From JACCXG01 sp963785755 (lineage in GTDB: Bacteria; Acidobacteriota; Vicinamibacteria; Vicinamibacterales; 2-12-FULL-66-21), in contig CAWAXG010000030.1 of assembly GCA_963785755.1 (NCBI GenBank), positions 1-29,196 of the forward strand: a DNA stretch of 29,196 bases, in the 5' to 3' direction. This document shows positions 18,904-27,191 of this stretch, piece by piece. Within the stretch, counting starts at the first letter, position 1; every line of letters begins with the position of its first letter. Under the pieces are notes generated by a model that did not search any database, was not told the DNA's origin, and saw only the letters and a program-made list of their open reading frames with translations. The position numbers were made by a program, and so were the translations under genes.

Positions 18904-20517
18904 ATGAGCGACATATCGAGACGCACGTTCCTTACAACGACCGTGGCGGGAGCCGGCTTGACCATTGTGCCCCGGCATGTGCTTGGCCGCGGGTTCCAAG
19001 CGCCCAGCGACACGGTCAACATCGCCACCGTCGGATTCGGGGGCATGGGCGGCAGCAACACGCGTCGGCTCATGAGTCAGAACATCGTGGCGATCTGCGA
19101 CGTCGACGACGCGCTCGTCGATGCACAGCTGAAGCGCATGGGGGACGACGCGACGAGTATGCCGGCCTCGCCGCAGCAAGCGCAGCCGCAGACCGCCGTC
19201 GCAAACATGTCGAAGGCGCAAGTGACGGCCAACGCCCGCAGGCCTCGTATCGACAACGCGGCTGCGCTGCGGCGCTTCACGAGCGAGCAGATCCCGCGGC
19301 TGAAGCGATACCGCGACTATCGCGAGATGCTCGACAAGCAGAAGGACATCGATGCGATCGTGGTCGCGACACCGGATCACATGCATGCAGTCATAGCGCT
19401 CGCAGCCATGGATCTGAACAAGCACGTCTACGTGCAGAAGCCCCTCTGCTGGTCGGTCGAGGAGGCGCGTGCGCTGGCGAAGAAGGCGAAGGAGAAACCC
19501 AGCGTCGTCACGCAGATGGGCAACCAGGGACACTCGAGCGACGGCTCGCGCACCGGCTACGAATACATTCGCGGCGGCGCCATCGGCGACGTGCGTGAGG
19601 TCCACGTGTGGACGAATCGACCGCTCGGCTTCTGGCCGCAGGGGATTCCGCGTCCGGCGCCGCTCGGGGCCGGCACGAGCGCGCCGCGGCCGCTGCGTTT
19701 CCCCTCAGGACGTGTCACACCGCTGATAGCCGACGCGCTGTATCGCGAGGCGGCGTCCATCCCGTCGACGCTCTCGTGGGATCTATTCCTCGGCGTTGCG
19801 CCCGACGTCGATTACCACCCGATCTATCATCCGCATCACTGGCGCGGATGGGTGGACTGGGGCCAGGGTGCGCTCGGCGATATGGGCGCGCACCTGATCG
19901 ATCATCCGTTCAAGGCGCTGAACCTCGGTCTGCCTGCCGTGATCGAAACATTGTCGACGCCGTTCAACGGCGTCTGCTTTCCGCACGCGACAACGACCTA
20001 CTATCAGTTCCCGGCGCGCGGCGACATGCCGGCGGTGAAGCTGACGTGGTACGACGGCGGACTCACGCCGCCGCGGCCCGAGGAGCTCGGCGAGGAAAAA
20101 CTGAACGGCGAGGGCGGCATCATCTACGTGGGCAGCAAGGGCAAGATGATGCAGCTGACCTACGGCCACGAACCGCGGCTGCTGCCGAAATCGCTGCACG
20201 ATCGGATCGGCGAGCCGAAGCCCCTGCTCCCGCGCGTCGCCTACGCGCAGGACGAGCACGAGATGAACTGGGTCGAGGCGATTCAGGGCAAGGCGCGGAT
20301 CTCCTGCCCCTTCGAGTATGCCGCGCCGCTGACGGAGGTCATGCTCCTCGGTATCGTGTCGCTGCGCGCCGGACAGAAGACGCCGGGGGACAGCAAGATC
20401 CACTACGACGGCGCCAGTATGCGCGTCACCAATACGATCAAAGGATCGGGGGGGACAGTGACGGATCCGAACGAGTTCCTCCGGCGCGAGTACCGCCGGC
20501 CATGGAAGCTGACGTAG
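18904..20517 (+). CDS. Tat-exported Gfo/Idh/MocA-family oxidoreductase
   Basis: 537 residues. The twin-arginine signal SRRTFLTTTVAGAGL (residues 5-19) directs folded export, common for this group in Acidobacteria and Planctomycetes. The Rossmann dinucleotide site is ATVGFGGMGGSN at about 42-53. The catalytic-lysine motif is QKPLCWSVEEA (about residue 178), the QKP variant usual in this subfamily. The C-terminal domain includes GDMGAHLIDHPF and a HEMNWVEAIQG segment. Such enzymes oxidise or isomerise sugars or cyclitols with bound NAD(P). An insert rich in Ala and Gln (about residues 85-115) is unusual. The start is set by AAGGAG at 18893. The next gene begins 170 bp later on the same strand. 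Confidence 0.92.
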   Translation: MSDISRRTFLTTTVAGAGLTIVPRHVLGRGFQAPSDTVNIATVGFGGMGGSNTRRLMSQNIVAICDVDDALVDAQLKRMGDDATSMPASPQQAQPQTAVANMSKAQVTANARRPRIDNAAALRRFTSEQIPRLKRYRDYREMLDKQKDIDAIVVATPDHMHAVIALAAMDLNKHVYVQKPLCWSVEEARALAKKAKEKPSVVTQMGNQGHSSDGSRTGYEYIRGGAIGDVREVHVWTNRPLGFWPQGIPRPAPLGAGTSAPRPLRFPSGRVTPLIADALYREAASIPSTLSWDLFLGVAPDVDYHPIYHPHHWRGWVDWGQGALGDMGAHLIDHPFKALNLGLPAVIETLSTPFNGVCFPHATTTYYQFPARGDMPAVKLTWYDGGLTPPRPEELGEEKLNGEGGIIYVGSKGKMMQLTYGHEPRLLPKSLHDRIGEPKPLLPRVAYAQDEHEMNWVEAIQGKARISCPFEYAAPLTEVMLLGIVSLRAGQKTPGDSKIHYDGASMRVTNTIKGSGGTVTDPNEFLRREYRRPWKLT

Positions 20518-20687
20518 CCGACTGTTCTTCTGCTTCAGCCCGGATGGCGTCCGCTGACACCCGGAACTCGGTCTTGCAGTCGCAGCCGTACAACGTGACG
20601 AATACCCGTCCACGCGATCGCTCTACAGGCTCGGGCCCCGCCGACCGAACATGCGAGGCGATCTAAGGCCCTTCCAGAGGTTGGTAA

Positions 20688-22179
20688 ATGACGAACCAGA
20701 TTCCGCTCGGCCTCTCCGACTACCAGTCCTATCGCAATCTGCCCGCGCTCGCCGGCCTCGGCACGATGACCGACGCCATGGGCATCGGACTCTCCGTCGA
20801 GGAATGCGTCCGGCGTCTCAAGCGGCATCACTGGACCTGGCGTCGCCTGCACCAGATCTTCATCGCCCGGCTGACGGCCGAACCAATCTACGAGCTGAAA
20901 ATGGGCTTCAGCCTGCATGCGCACTACGCCGCCGAGCACGCGGCGGCATGGCGCCGCCGAGTCGGCGAGATGCGCGAGCCGCCCCTCGGACTCGACGTGG
21001 TCCCGGACCCCTTTCTGGACGCCTTCTTCGATGAGATCGGCAGCGCGCCGGATACGGCGGCGCTGCTCGTCGGCCTCTACGAGCATGCGGTGCCGGCTCT
21101 GCACGCCGCACTCGAACGGCACATGGCTGACACGAATTGTCTTTTCGACCAGCCATCGCGGCGTATCTGCCGTTTCGCCCTGCTGGAAGTCGCAGACATG
21201 CAGGCTTACGGCGCACAGGCCGTCTCGGCGCTCGTTGAATCGGAACGCCGGGAGGAGCTCGCAGGGTGGGAGCGACTGCTCCGGGATCTCTTGGCGAACG
21301 CAGGTGGGCTGGACGGAACCGAAGAGACCCCTGCGAGCCTTGCCCGCCGGTAGCGCGCAGCGCGAAGGTGGGCGACCGGACGTTCCCGAACGGCAGTTCT
21401 CGAGCGGCGATCGCACCTACGAGCGCGCACCGCGACGCGACGAGCGCTTTCCCGATCCCTACAACATGGGCGTCCATGCCGAGGCGTTCCTCTACGACCC
21501 GACCATGCCTGCGGCACCGAAGACGCTGATGATGTATTACAAGCGGCTCCGTGAGATCGACGTCCCCGAAATGATGGCGTCGATCATCGCGGAAACTCCG
21601 GAACAGCCCTGGCCGTACGTCGTCGATATGACACGGCAGCTCTGGGACGAAGCGCGACACGCAATGATGGGCGAGGTCGGATTCGTTCGGGCAGGCATCG
21701 ACTGGCGGCGATTCGTTCGGGTGAACTTCACCTGGTCCCTCGCACTCAACACTCAGCTGACGCCTCTCGAGCGCCACGCCGTGCTCTATTTCATCGAGCA
21801 GGGGTTGATGCCGAGCAACGGAAAACGGTTCGAATGGGAGGTCGGGTGCGAGTCGGGCGATCCCTTCTCCGCGATGGTCCAGGACTATGACTGGGCCGAC
21901 GAGGTGCTCCACGCGCGCATCGGCCGCGAGTGGTACGTCAAGCAAATGGGCGGACGGCAGCAGGCGATCGACTACGGGGATCGATGCTGGTCGAAGGTCC
22001 TGATCGACTGGAAACGATACCAGGCCGATGGCGTGACTCAACACGAGAACTGGTGGCCCGACCTGTACCGGGAGTGGTGCCGGTTGCGGCGAATCGATCC
22101 CGATCCGCATGTGCTGGCATTCCACACCAGCTACGAAACGGCGCGCGCCGACCTGCGTGAATTGAGCGGGTCGGGCTAG
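20688..22179 (+). CDS. Ferritin-like di-iron protein candidate (frameshifted)
   Basis: About 496 residues after joining two frames; one extra T near 21352 (CGGTAGCGCG for CGGAGCGCG) creates a false stop. I do not recognise a named family. The C-terminal half has WDEARHAMMGEVGF (about 21643), an E-x-x-H metal motif of ferritin-like four-helix proteins, with EIDVPEMMASII before it and AVLYFIEQGLMP after. The N-terminal half has YELKMGFSLHAHYAAEH and RFALLEVADMQAYG, suggesting a second helical bundle. It may be an oxidase, oxygenase or iron-binding protein. The ATG follows an AGAGG ribosome site. The SDR gene starts 14 bp after its stop, so the two are very likely one operon. Di-iron function is inference. 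Confidence 0.7.
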
Positions 22180-22193
22180 CGATCGCGCGAATC

Positions 22194-22934
22194 ATGGGAC
22201 ACCCGGCAACCGTGCTCGAGGGAAGGGTCTCTGTCATTACCGGAGCCGCGCGCGGCATCGGTCGTGCGCTGGCCGAGCGACTGCTCGCGGCCGGCGCTCG
22301 AGTGGTCCTGAGCGATCGCGACGAGGAGGCACTCGGCCGCACCCACAAGGATTTTGCTCAGGCCAGTTCGATCGCCGTAACGGCCGACGTCACCAGTGGA
22401 GCCTCGATGGCGTATCTCGCTGGCGAGGCCGAACGGCGACTGGGCCCGATCGACGTCTGGATCAACAACGCCGGACTGGCCCGCCACCGGGCGATCGCCG
22501 ACTACTCTGAAGACGAGATCGACAGCATGCTGGCAGTGAACCTGAAGGGCACGATCCTCGGGAGCCAGGCCGCACTGCGCACGATGGCGCCACGCCGTCG
22601 CGGACACATCGTCAACATAATCTCGACCGCCGCCCTCCGAGGGATCCCGAGCGAAACGGTCTATTGCGCAACCAAGTGGGGCGTCCGCGGCTTCACGCAG
22701 GGCCTGCGAGAAGAGGCCGCACCGTCGAACATTCGTGTGTCGGCCGTTCTCCCCGGCGGCGTCGATACGGCCTTCTGGCAACACGCCCTTCCGGGACAGG
22801 TCATGCCGGTCGACACCTTCCTGCAACCCCGCCAGGTCGCCGACGCCGTCGTCGCATTGCTGACGATGGACGACGATGTCGTGCCGCAGGAGCTGATCAT
22901 TCGCGCGACGGGCGATCGCGACTTCGCTCGATGA
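22194..22934 (+). CDS. Short-chain dehydrogenase/reductase (classical SDR)
   Basis: 246 residues, a complete classical SDR. Residues 14-22 give the cofactor site TGAARGIG. Then come DVT (about 65), WINNAG (about 90), the catalytic serine in NIISTAA and the YCATK pair (Tyr about 158, Lys 162), and the PGGVDT loop. SDRs reduce or oxidise carbonyl and alcohol groups with NAD(P). An Asp in VVLSDRDEEAL after strand 2 suggests NAD(H) preference. It lies 14 bp behind the ferritin-like gene, implying co-transcription and a shared pathway, perhaps oxidation followed by reduction of one substrate. The next gene is convergent. Confidence 0.93.
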   Translation: MGHPATVLEGRVSVITGAARGIGRALAERLLAAGARVVLSDRDEEALGRTHKDFAQASSIAVTADVTSGASMAYLAGEAERRLGPIDVWINNAGLARHRAIADYSEDEIDSMLAVNLKGTILGSQAALRTMAPRRRGHIVNIISTAALRGIPSETVYCATKWGVRGFTQGLREEAAPSNIRVSAVLPGGVDTAFWQHALPGQVMPVDTFLQPRQVADAVVALLTMDDDVVPQELIIRATGDRDFAR

Positions 22935-23025
22935 GCCGGCTTCCCCGCGACCTTGTGATCTTCGGCACCGTGCGTCCTGAACGAGCTCGTCGCCGTGCAC
23001 GGCGGTCAGTCTCCTTATGCGCTGT

Positions 23026-24120
23026 CTACTTGACAAGGTGGCGGAACAGATCCTTTTTGACCTCTGGCGTGCTGATTTTCCAAACACAACCATCGATGAA
23101 GTAGTGATGAATATTGATGAGGGCCAAAAGAATCATGGCACCAAACGGTAAGGTCTTGCCTGGAAGCGCGTCGGGGCCAAGGAACAGAAACGCACCGGCA
23201 GCGATGAGGGCGAGCACGTACAGGACGATGTGATTTCGCTCAGCTTGGCTCTCTTCAATGTTGCAGCGATTGATTTCCACCCGTAACGGGAAAATCAAGT
23301 ATTGCAGCGCATGGCAGACCTGCAGGAGCAACAAACCCGCATGGCCGCGGGTAAAGACCAGATACCCAAAGTAGAGAAGTGGGATCGGCACCAACGCCGA
23401 GAGCGGTGGCACTCGTTTGGTTCGGTAACCCATGCGAACGAAGACGGCAATCGCGACTACCATCGCGACGTGGGCGAGGGGCGGGATGACCTCGAAAAGG
23501 GTATCCAAAAACGGCTTCAGCTCGGGGACGAACAGTGTGTATTTCGGCACCAGGTGGTTGGCGATCGCGACGTGCCAGGCCACGAACACGAGAAGAACGG
23601 TGCGTAGCACCTGCCGTTCGATCTTCTGAATCTGTACGCCGCCGAGATAGGCGAAGGAGGCGACCATTCCCCAGGTTTGTCCAGCGTAGTGGGCGGCCAG
23701 ATACATACCGGAGATCAAGTCAGCCAGGTGCCCGTACTTGTCGTTGACCGGCTCGCGGAACACAACCGGATGAACCAATGAAAACAGCAAATATGAACCG
23801 AGCACGATCGGTAGGTAAATCGAGGCCCACTTGTAGCGATAGACAATCTCTTTGGATTGGTAGAGCAGGCGATAGGAGGCGATGAAGTGCGGGAAGTTGA
23901 ACAGGATCTGCAGGCCCAGGATCGTCGCGGGCCAGTAGGCGTAGGACGCAACGTCCGTGGGACTCAGAGCGATCGCCGCCAGGGCGCAGATGCCAATGCC
24001 GCCTACGCATAAGAAATCGAGCGTAGGCGAAAAGATTGCCCGTACCCCGGCCGCTGTGGGTGCCTCCGTTGCGGTCGCTTTCGGCGCGGCCTTCTTCGCT
24101 TTTTCTAATCGACGCGCCAT
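23026..24120 (-). CDS. Polytopic membrane protein with conserved histidines, function unknown
   Basis: 364 residues. A basic Lys/Ala-rich N-terminus is followed by about nine membrane helices (from residue 30 onward). Histidines sit in or at the ends of helices: FNFPHFIASY, LAAHYAGQTWG, AWHVAIANHL, QVCHALQYLIFPLRVE and NIHHYFIDGCVWK. This pattern is reminiscent of membrane metal-dependent oxygenases such as the Brp/Blh carotene dioxygenase group, but I cannot match a named family. The frame is clean. The 5' end lies 35 bp from a transposon remnant, so its promoter may be altered: CATTCCC and GATACT lie just upstream at the junction. It converges with the SDR gene. Confidence 0.75.
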   Translation of the reverse strand: MARRLEKAKKAAPKATATEAPTAAGVRAIFSPTLDFLCVGGIGICALAAIALSPTDVASYAYWPATILGLQILFNFPHFIASYRLLYQSKEIVYRYKWASIYLPIVLGSYLLFSLVHPVVFREPVNDKYGHLADLISGMYLAAHYAGQTWGMVASFAYLGGVQIQKIERQVLRTVLLVFVAWHVAIANHLVPKYTLFVPELKPFLDTLFEVIPPLAHVAMVVAIAVFVRMGYRTKRVPPLSALVPIPLLYFGYLVFTRGHAGLLLLQVCHALQYLIFPLRVEINRCNIEESQAERNHIVLYVLALIAAGAFLFLGPDALPGKTLPFGAMILLALINIHHYFIDGCVWKISTPEVKKDLFRHLVK

Positions 24121-24154
24121 GCCTCACCCACCCGACCAATGGGAATGTCCCAGT

Positions 24155-24405
24155 ATCGTAGCAGTTACCGCGGCGGCTCATGCTGCAGGTGATCCCGTAC
24201 GCGGAGAGGACGTCTTGATAGTCCTCGCTGGCGGAGGTCGACCCCTGGTCGGAATGATGGAGCAAGCCGAGACCTGGGCACCGCCGCTTCAAGGCCATCT
24301 CGAGGGCACAGTTCGGACAGGCCAGCACATCGAGGCCAAAGGTCTGCTGCATCAGGGCAGCCCAGGACCGGTTGCGGCCGCCTCGCCGCCGGGCGCCAAG
24401 AGCCG
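24155..24405 (-). mobile_element. Remnant: IS91-like and IS3-like transposase fragments joined head to tail
   Basis: On the minus strand one frame reads RNRSWAALMQQTFGLDVLACPNC (partial: WAALMQQTFGLDVLACP), the zinc-ribbon end of IS91-type transposases. It then switches within a few residues to MALKRRCPGLGLLHHSDQG, SEDYQDVLSAYGITCSMS and RRGNCYD, the DDE core end of IS3-family OrfB. The junction is near 24305, the IS3 piece stops at NCYD near 24155. Neither is functional. No terminal repeats were found. Confidence 0.65.
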
Positions 24406-24538
24406 GCGGCACGGTCGAGCAGAAGGGAGACTTCATGCAAAGCCCGCCCAGCCGATCTCCTCGAGTACATCGACCGGCGGAGCCGGGCACACACCTGCCG
24501 TTGATCCGGCCTATGGGTTAACATGGCCTGTGCAGAGC

Positions 24539-25066
24539 ATGAGGCGAATCTTGATCGGCTTCCTCGTGGCGACAACGTTGCTGGTCCCGGCCTGTAAGAA
24601 GAAGACCGAGGGGGGCAACGTCGTGCAACTCGGCGCGGACGACCCGGGCCTTGTGGCCGCGGCCGCTGAAGCCAAGCGCCGCTGGCCCGAGTTCGTTGCG
24701 GCGTTCAACGAGCACCGGCCAGGGCGAAAGTGCGCTGTGAAATACGCCGCGCCCATCAAAGGCGGGGGCGACGAGCTCATCTGGATCATGGTCACCGCCT
24801 TGGGCAGCGGCACGATTTCCGGCACACTCGGGAACGATCCCGTCGATGACATCGGGCTGAAGCCCGGCGATGCCGTGACGATCCAGACGGGCGACGTCAA
24901 GGACTGGCTGTTCACCGACGGACAGTCCATGACCGGCGGATTCTCGATCGCGACTCTCCGGAACGCCGCGGGCAAGCGAGAGCAGTTCACCGACGGACAG
25001 TCCATGACCGGCGGAGTCTCGATCTCGACTCTCAAGAACGCCGCGGGCAAGCGAGACGGCAAATGA
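24539..25066 (+). CDS. DUF2314-domain lipoprotein
   Basis: 175 residues. The start gives MRRILIGFLVATTLLVPAC, a lipoprotein signal with Cys19 as likely lipidation site. The mature part matches the DUF2314 pattern: WPEFVAAFNEHRPG, CAVKYAAPIKGGGDELIWI, GTISGTLGNDPVDDIGLKPGD, then IQTGDVKDWLFTDGQSMTGGFS. The role of this domain is unknown. The C-terminal 25 residues are duplicated (repeat at 24911-25060), so it is longer than usual. A longer upstream frame runs through the transposon remnant and lacks support. It stands isolated among mobile debris and may have arrived with it. Confidence 0.78.
   Translation: MRRILIGFLVATTLLVPACKKKTEGGNVVQLGADDPGLVAAAAEAKRRWPEFVAAFNEHRPGRKCAVKYAAPIKGGGDELIWIMVTALGSGTISGTLGNDPVDDIGLKPGDAVTIQTGDVKDWLFTDGQSMTGGFSIATLRNAAGKREQFTDGQSMTGGVSISTLKNAAGKRDGK
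24911..25060. repeat. 75-bp in-frame tandem duplication in the DUF2314 gene
   Basis: Copies at 24911-24985 and 24986-25060 each encode FTDGQSMTGG, a Phe/Val-Ser-Ile strand and NAAGKR. The copies differ by a handful of bases (for example FSIATLRN against VSISTLKN), so the duplication is older than that at 14766. Confidence 0.9.
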
Positions 25067-25082
25067 ACGCCGGCGGGAGGAT

Positions 25083-25345
25083 CGCCGATCACCGCGCCGC
25101 GCTCGAACGGCGCTAACGCTCCAGTGAGGAGTTGGCGCGTGCTGCGCTGGAGCGCGCGTCCGCTCTCAACCCCGCCCTCAACGCCTTTCTGCAACTCCTA
25201 CCGACCAGGCCCTCGCCGCTGCGCGTGCTCAGGATGCGCGCCTCGCGCGCGGCGAGTCCCCAGAGCCCCTCGCTGGCATCCCCGTAGCGCTGAAGGACAA
25301 CATGTGCCTTGGCCACGAGCCCGAACTCGGCTCCTCGGAGGCCGC
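25083..25345 (+). pseudogene. Amidase / GatA-like N-terminal fragment
   Basis: Read across frames the segment gives SSEELARAALERA, LNPALNAFLQ, QDARLARGESPEPLAGIP and VALKDNMC, then RTTCAS near 25340. These match the N-terminus of amidase-signature enzymes such as GatA, including the catalytic Lys in KDN. At least two shifts interrupt it, and nothing of the Ser-Ser-Lys core follows before integrase sequence begins. A dead fragment, probably moved here by recombination. Confidence 0.6.
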
Positions 25346-25387
25346 ACGACCTGCGCCAGCCGACGCGGCGCGCCCGACGCGTTGCAT

Positions 25388-25720
25388 GGGCTTCTGGAGG
25401 CTCAAAAGGCCGAACACAACCGGCTGAAGGCCGAGGGCGTCATCTGACCCTTGGTGTTCAACCGCTCAAACCGGAAGGTGAAAGACAAACGCATCACGAC
25501 GTTCATCAAAGCGTACCGGGCAGCGTGAACGAACCGGGCTGTCCCGGTCGGATTCCGCACGACCTGCGGCGGACCGCCGTGCGCAACCTGGTGCGCGCCA
25601 GCGTCCCGAGCGCGTCGCCATGCAGATGACCGGGCACAGGACGCGCTCGATCTTCGAGCGCTACAACATCGTGAGCGAGTGCGACTCGCGAGGCCGCGAA
25701 GAAGCGCGACGTCTTGCAGC
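25388..25720 (+). pseudogene. Tyrosine recombinase (phage-type integrase) C-terminal fragment
   Basis: Across frames the segment reads LLEAQKAEHNRLKAEGVI, then KRITTFIKAYRAA, GRIPHDLRRTAVRNLVRA (25546-25600), VAMQMTGHRTRSIFERYNI and REAAKK. HDLRRT and GHRT supply the HxxR and late His of the catalytic set; FERYNI carries the tyrosine. The N-terminal DNA-binding part is absent and several shifts break it. A fragment of tRNA-Cys lies 150 bp downstream, as expected for an element end. Confidence 0.72.
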
Positions 25721-25728
25721 CTGCTGCT

Positions 25729-25748
25729 CTTCCGCCTGAAGGCGGAAG
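25729..25748. repeat. REP-like perfect hairpin
   Basis: CTTCCGCC-TGAA-GGCGGAAG is an 8-bp perfect stem with a 4-nt loop. The flanking sequence translates to the FRLKAEAT-type peptide that I recall from interspersed repeats of Vicinamibacteria. No other copy was noticed in this window. Confidence 0.55.
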
Positions 25749-25816
25749 CCACCCGTCGGACGGTGGAATGCGCGAAGGGTGGCTTGCCAGCCGAAGCACC
25801 TCGCCAGGTCGCAACA

Positions 25817-25845
25817 GCCCGCCCTTCGCCAAGGCTACGGCGGGC
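25817..25845. repeat. Second hairpin of the REP-like block
   Basis: GCCCGCC (25817-25823) pairs with GGCGGGC (25839-25845) across a 15-nt loop that contains CTTCGCCAAGGCTAC. It lies between the integrase fragment and the tRNA fragment. Confidence 0.45.
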
Positions 25846-25873
25846 AACCTTCGCCTGGATCGTGTGCGAAGGT

Positions 25874-25917
25874 TGGAGGCGCCGCCCGGATTTGAACCGG
25901 GGATGGAGGTTTTGCAG
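25874..25917 (-). other. 3' fragment of tRNA-Cys(GCA), probable att site
   Basis: Minus-strand sequence begins CTGCAAA (anticodon loop, GCA), then ACCTCCATC, the T arm CCCGG-TTCAAAT-CCGGG, acceptor strand CGGCGCC, T and CCA. The upstream half (D arm, 5' acceptor GGCGCCG) is absent. A 44-nt tRNA 3' part starting in the anticodon loop next to an integrase is the usual trace of site-specific integration. Confidence 0.65.
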
Positions 25918-26095
25918 GGCCATCCCCGGTCGTTTTCGCTCGATCGGCAATCCGCGCGATCTCGCCAGAAATCACACACCTTCAATCAGATAGATTGATC
26001 GTCAGTTCAAGGTGATCGTGGCTCCCGTTGGCTCCGGTGGGTCGCCGTTGGCTCGCGGCGGGCACACTTCGGGCACAGCTCGTCGGCCCGACGGA

Positions 26096-27056
26096 TTATC
26101 TCCGCGTGGCGCAGTAGATGTCCTTGTCCCCAAAGCTGTCGCCGCGGTCGCCCATCCAGCAGATCTCCTTGCCCCCGCGCCCGAATGGTCGGCAGCCCCG
26201 CGAAACAGGTGGGACAGTTGAGCGTGTCGAGATAAATTCTCGGCCCCCATGGCGCACGATCGTTCCGGCGCTCCGAAACATACAAGTGGCTCACGGCGCC
26301 AGGGATAAATGGATCGTCGATCGACGATGCGAAGAACATCCTATGGCCGCTCGGCGTGAGCGCAGGCCCGTAGTCCTGACCGTCGGAGTTGATCGGCGGC
26401 GGCAGTTTGACGCGCGGTCCGAACGGCTCGTCGGTCGAGTGGCGTCTCGAGCGATAGATGTCGAACGCAAGGCCCGGTAGGTAGCCGCCGGCGAAGTAGG
26501 CCGTCCGCTGGTCCGGACTGAGACTGATCGATCCCTCGAAGAGCTCCGTGTTGACGCCTGGCCCGAGATTCACAGCTTCGCCCCATGGATCATTAACGGA
26601 CTCGCGGTGCGACACCCACAAATCCGGCCAAGGTGGGCTGAATGGGCCGGGACGATTCGACCCAAAGTACAGATCAAGCCCGTCGAGCGAAATCGATGGC
26701 GTGATGTCGAAGAAGGGGCTCGAAATAGGAGGCGGCACACGCTCCGGCGGACCCCAGCTGCCCCTGACCGACGACCGCCTGCTGACGTAGATGTCCTGAT
26801 CGCCGGGTCCGCCAAGAGCTCCGGGGCGATCGGAAGGGAAGTACAGCTCCAGGCCACTGGCAGACAGCGAAGGCCCACCCTCGAAGCCGGGTGTGTTGAT
26901 GGGAGCGTCGAGATGAACAGGGGTGTTGTAGCAGTAGGGCTTGCCGGCTTCACAGTCTCCATGTACGTTTTTCACGCTCCCCAAGCGGACCGCCGGGGCG
27001 GCGATAAGCATCAGGAGCCCAATGCCGAGATGTTTTCGCAGCAGCCTTGAACACAT
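26096..27056 (-). CDS. Secreted PD40/TolB-like beta-propeller protein (frameshift near the end)
   Basis: About 320 residues. The start at 27056 is set by AAGGAGAT just upstream. A signal segment (LGIGLLMLIAAPAV) precedes propeller repeats with LELYFPSDRPG, LDLYFGSNRPG, DIYRSRR and MFFASSIDD, the WD40-like PD40 pattern. Cysteine pairs in HGDCEAGKPYC and NCPTC suggest disulphides. One extra G in a G run near 26182 shifts the frame; corrected, the protein ends KEICWMGDRGDS then KDIYCATRR at 26096, a last blade strand. Proteins like this report on or bind surface glycans or peptides; function is not known. It is divergent from the HTH-propeller regulator, 135 bp away. Confidence 0.78.
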
Positions 27057-27191
27057 GGCGTATCTCCTTTCGCCGTCAAGCTCACACGCGAGCGACGCGC
27101 GAGCAATGCGCAAAGGCTGTCACGCTGGTGTTGGCCGCTCTTGGCTGCAAATGGCAGGCGACCTTCAGTGGCGAATCGAGGCCTCAAATCG

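Noticed and set aside
20535..21416. 293-codon minus-strand frame opposite the ferritin-like gene
   Set aside because: It is the antisense shadow of a conserved gene. The stretch CDCKTEF near 20580 in another minus frame looks protein-like but has no start or length to support it.
25679..25998. Overlapping plus-strand frames of about 100 codons
   Set aside because: They translate REP-like repeats and antisense tRNA (PDLNRGWRFC), a well-known false protein.
26007..26095. Extended C-terminus of the PD40 protein (ending REPRSP)
   Set aside because: This tail is produced by one extra G near 26182; the corrected frame stops at 26096.
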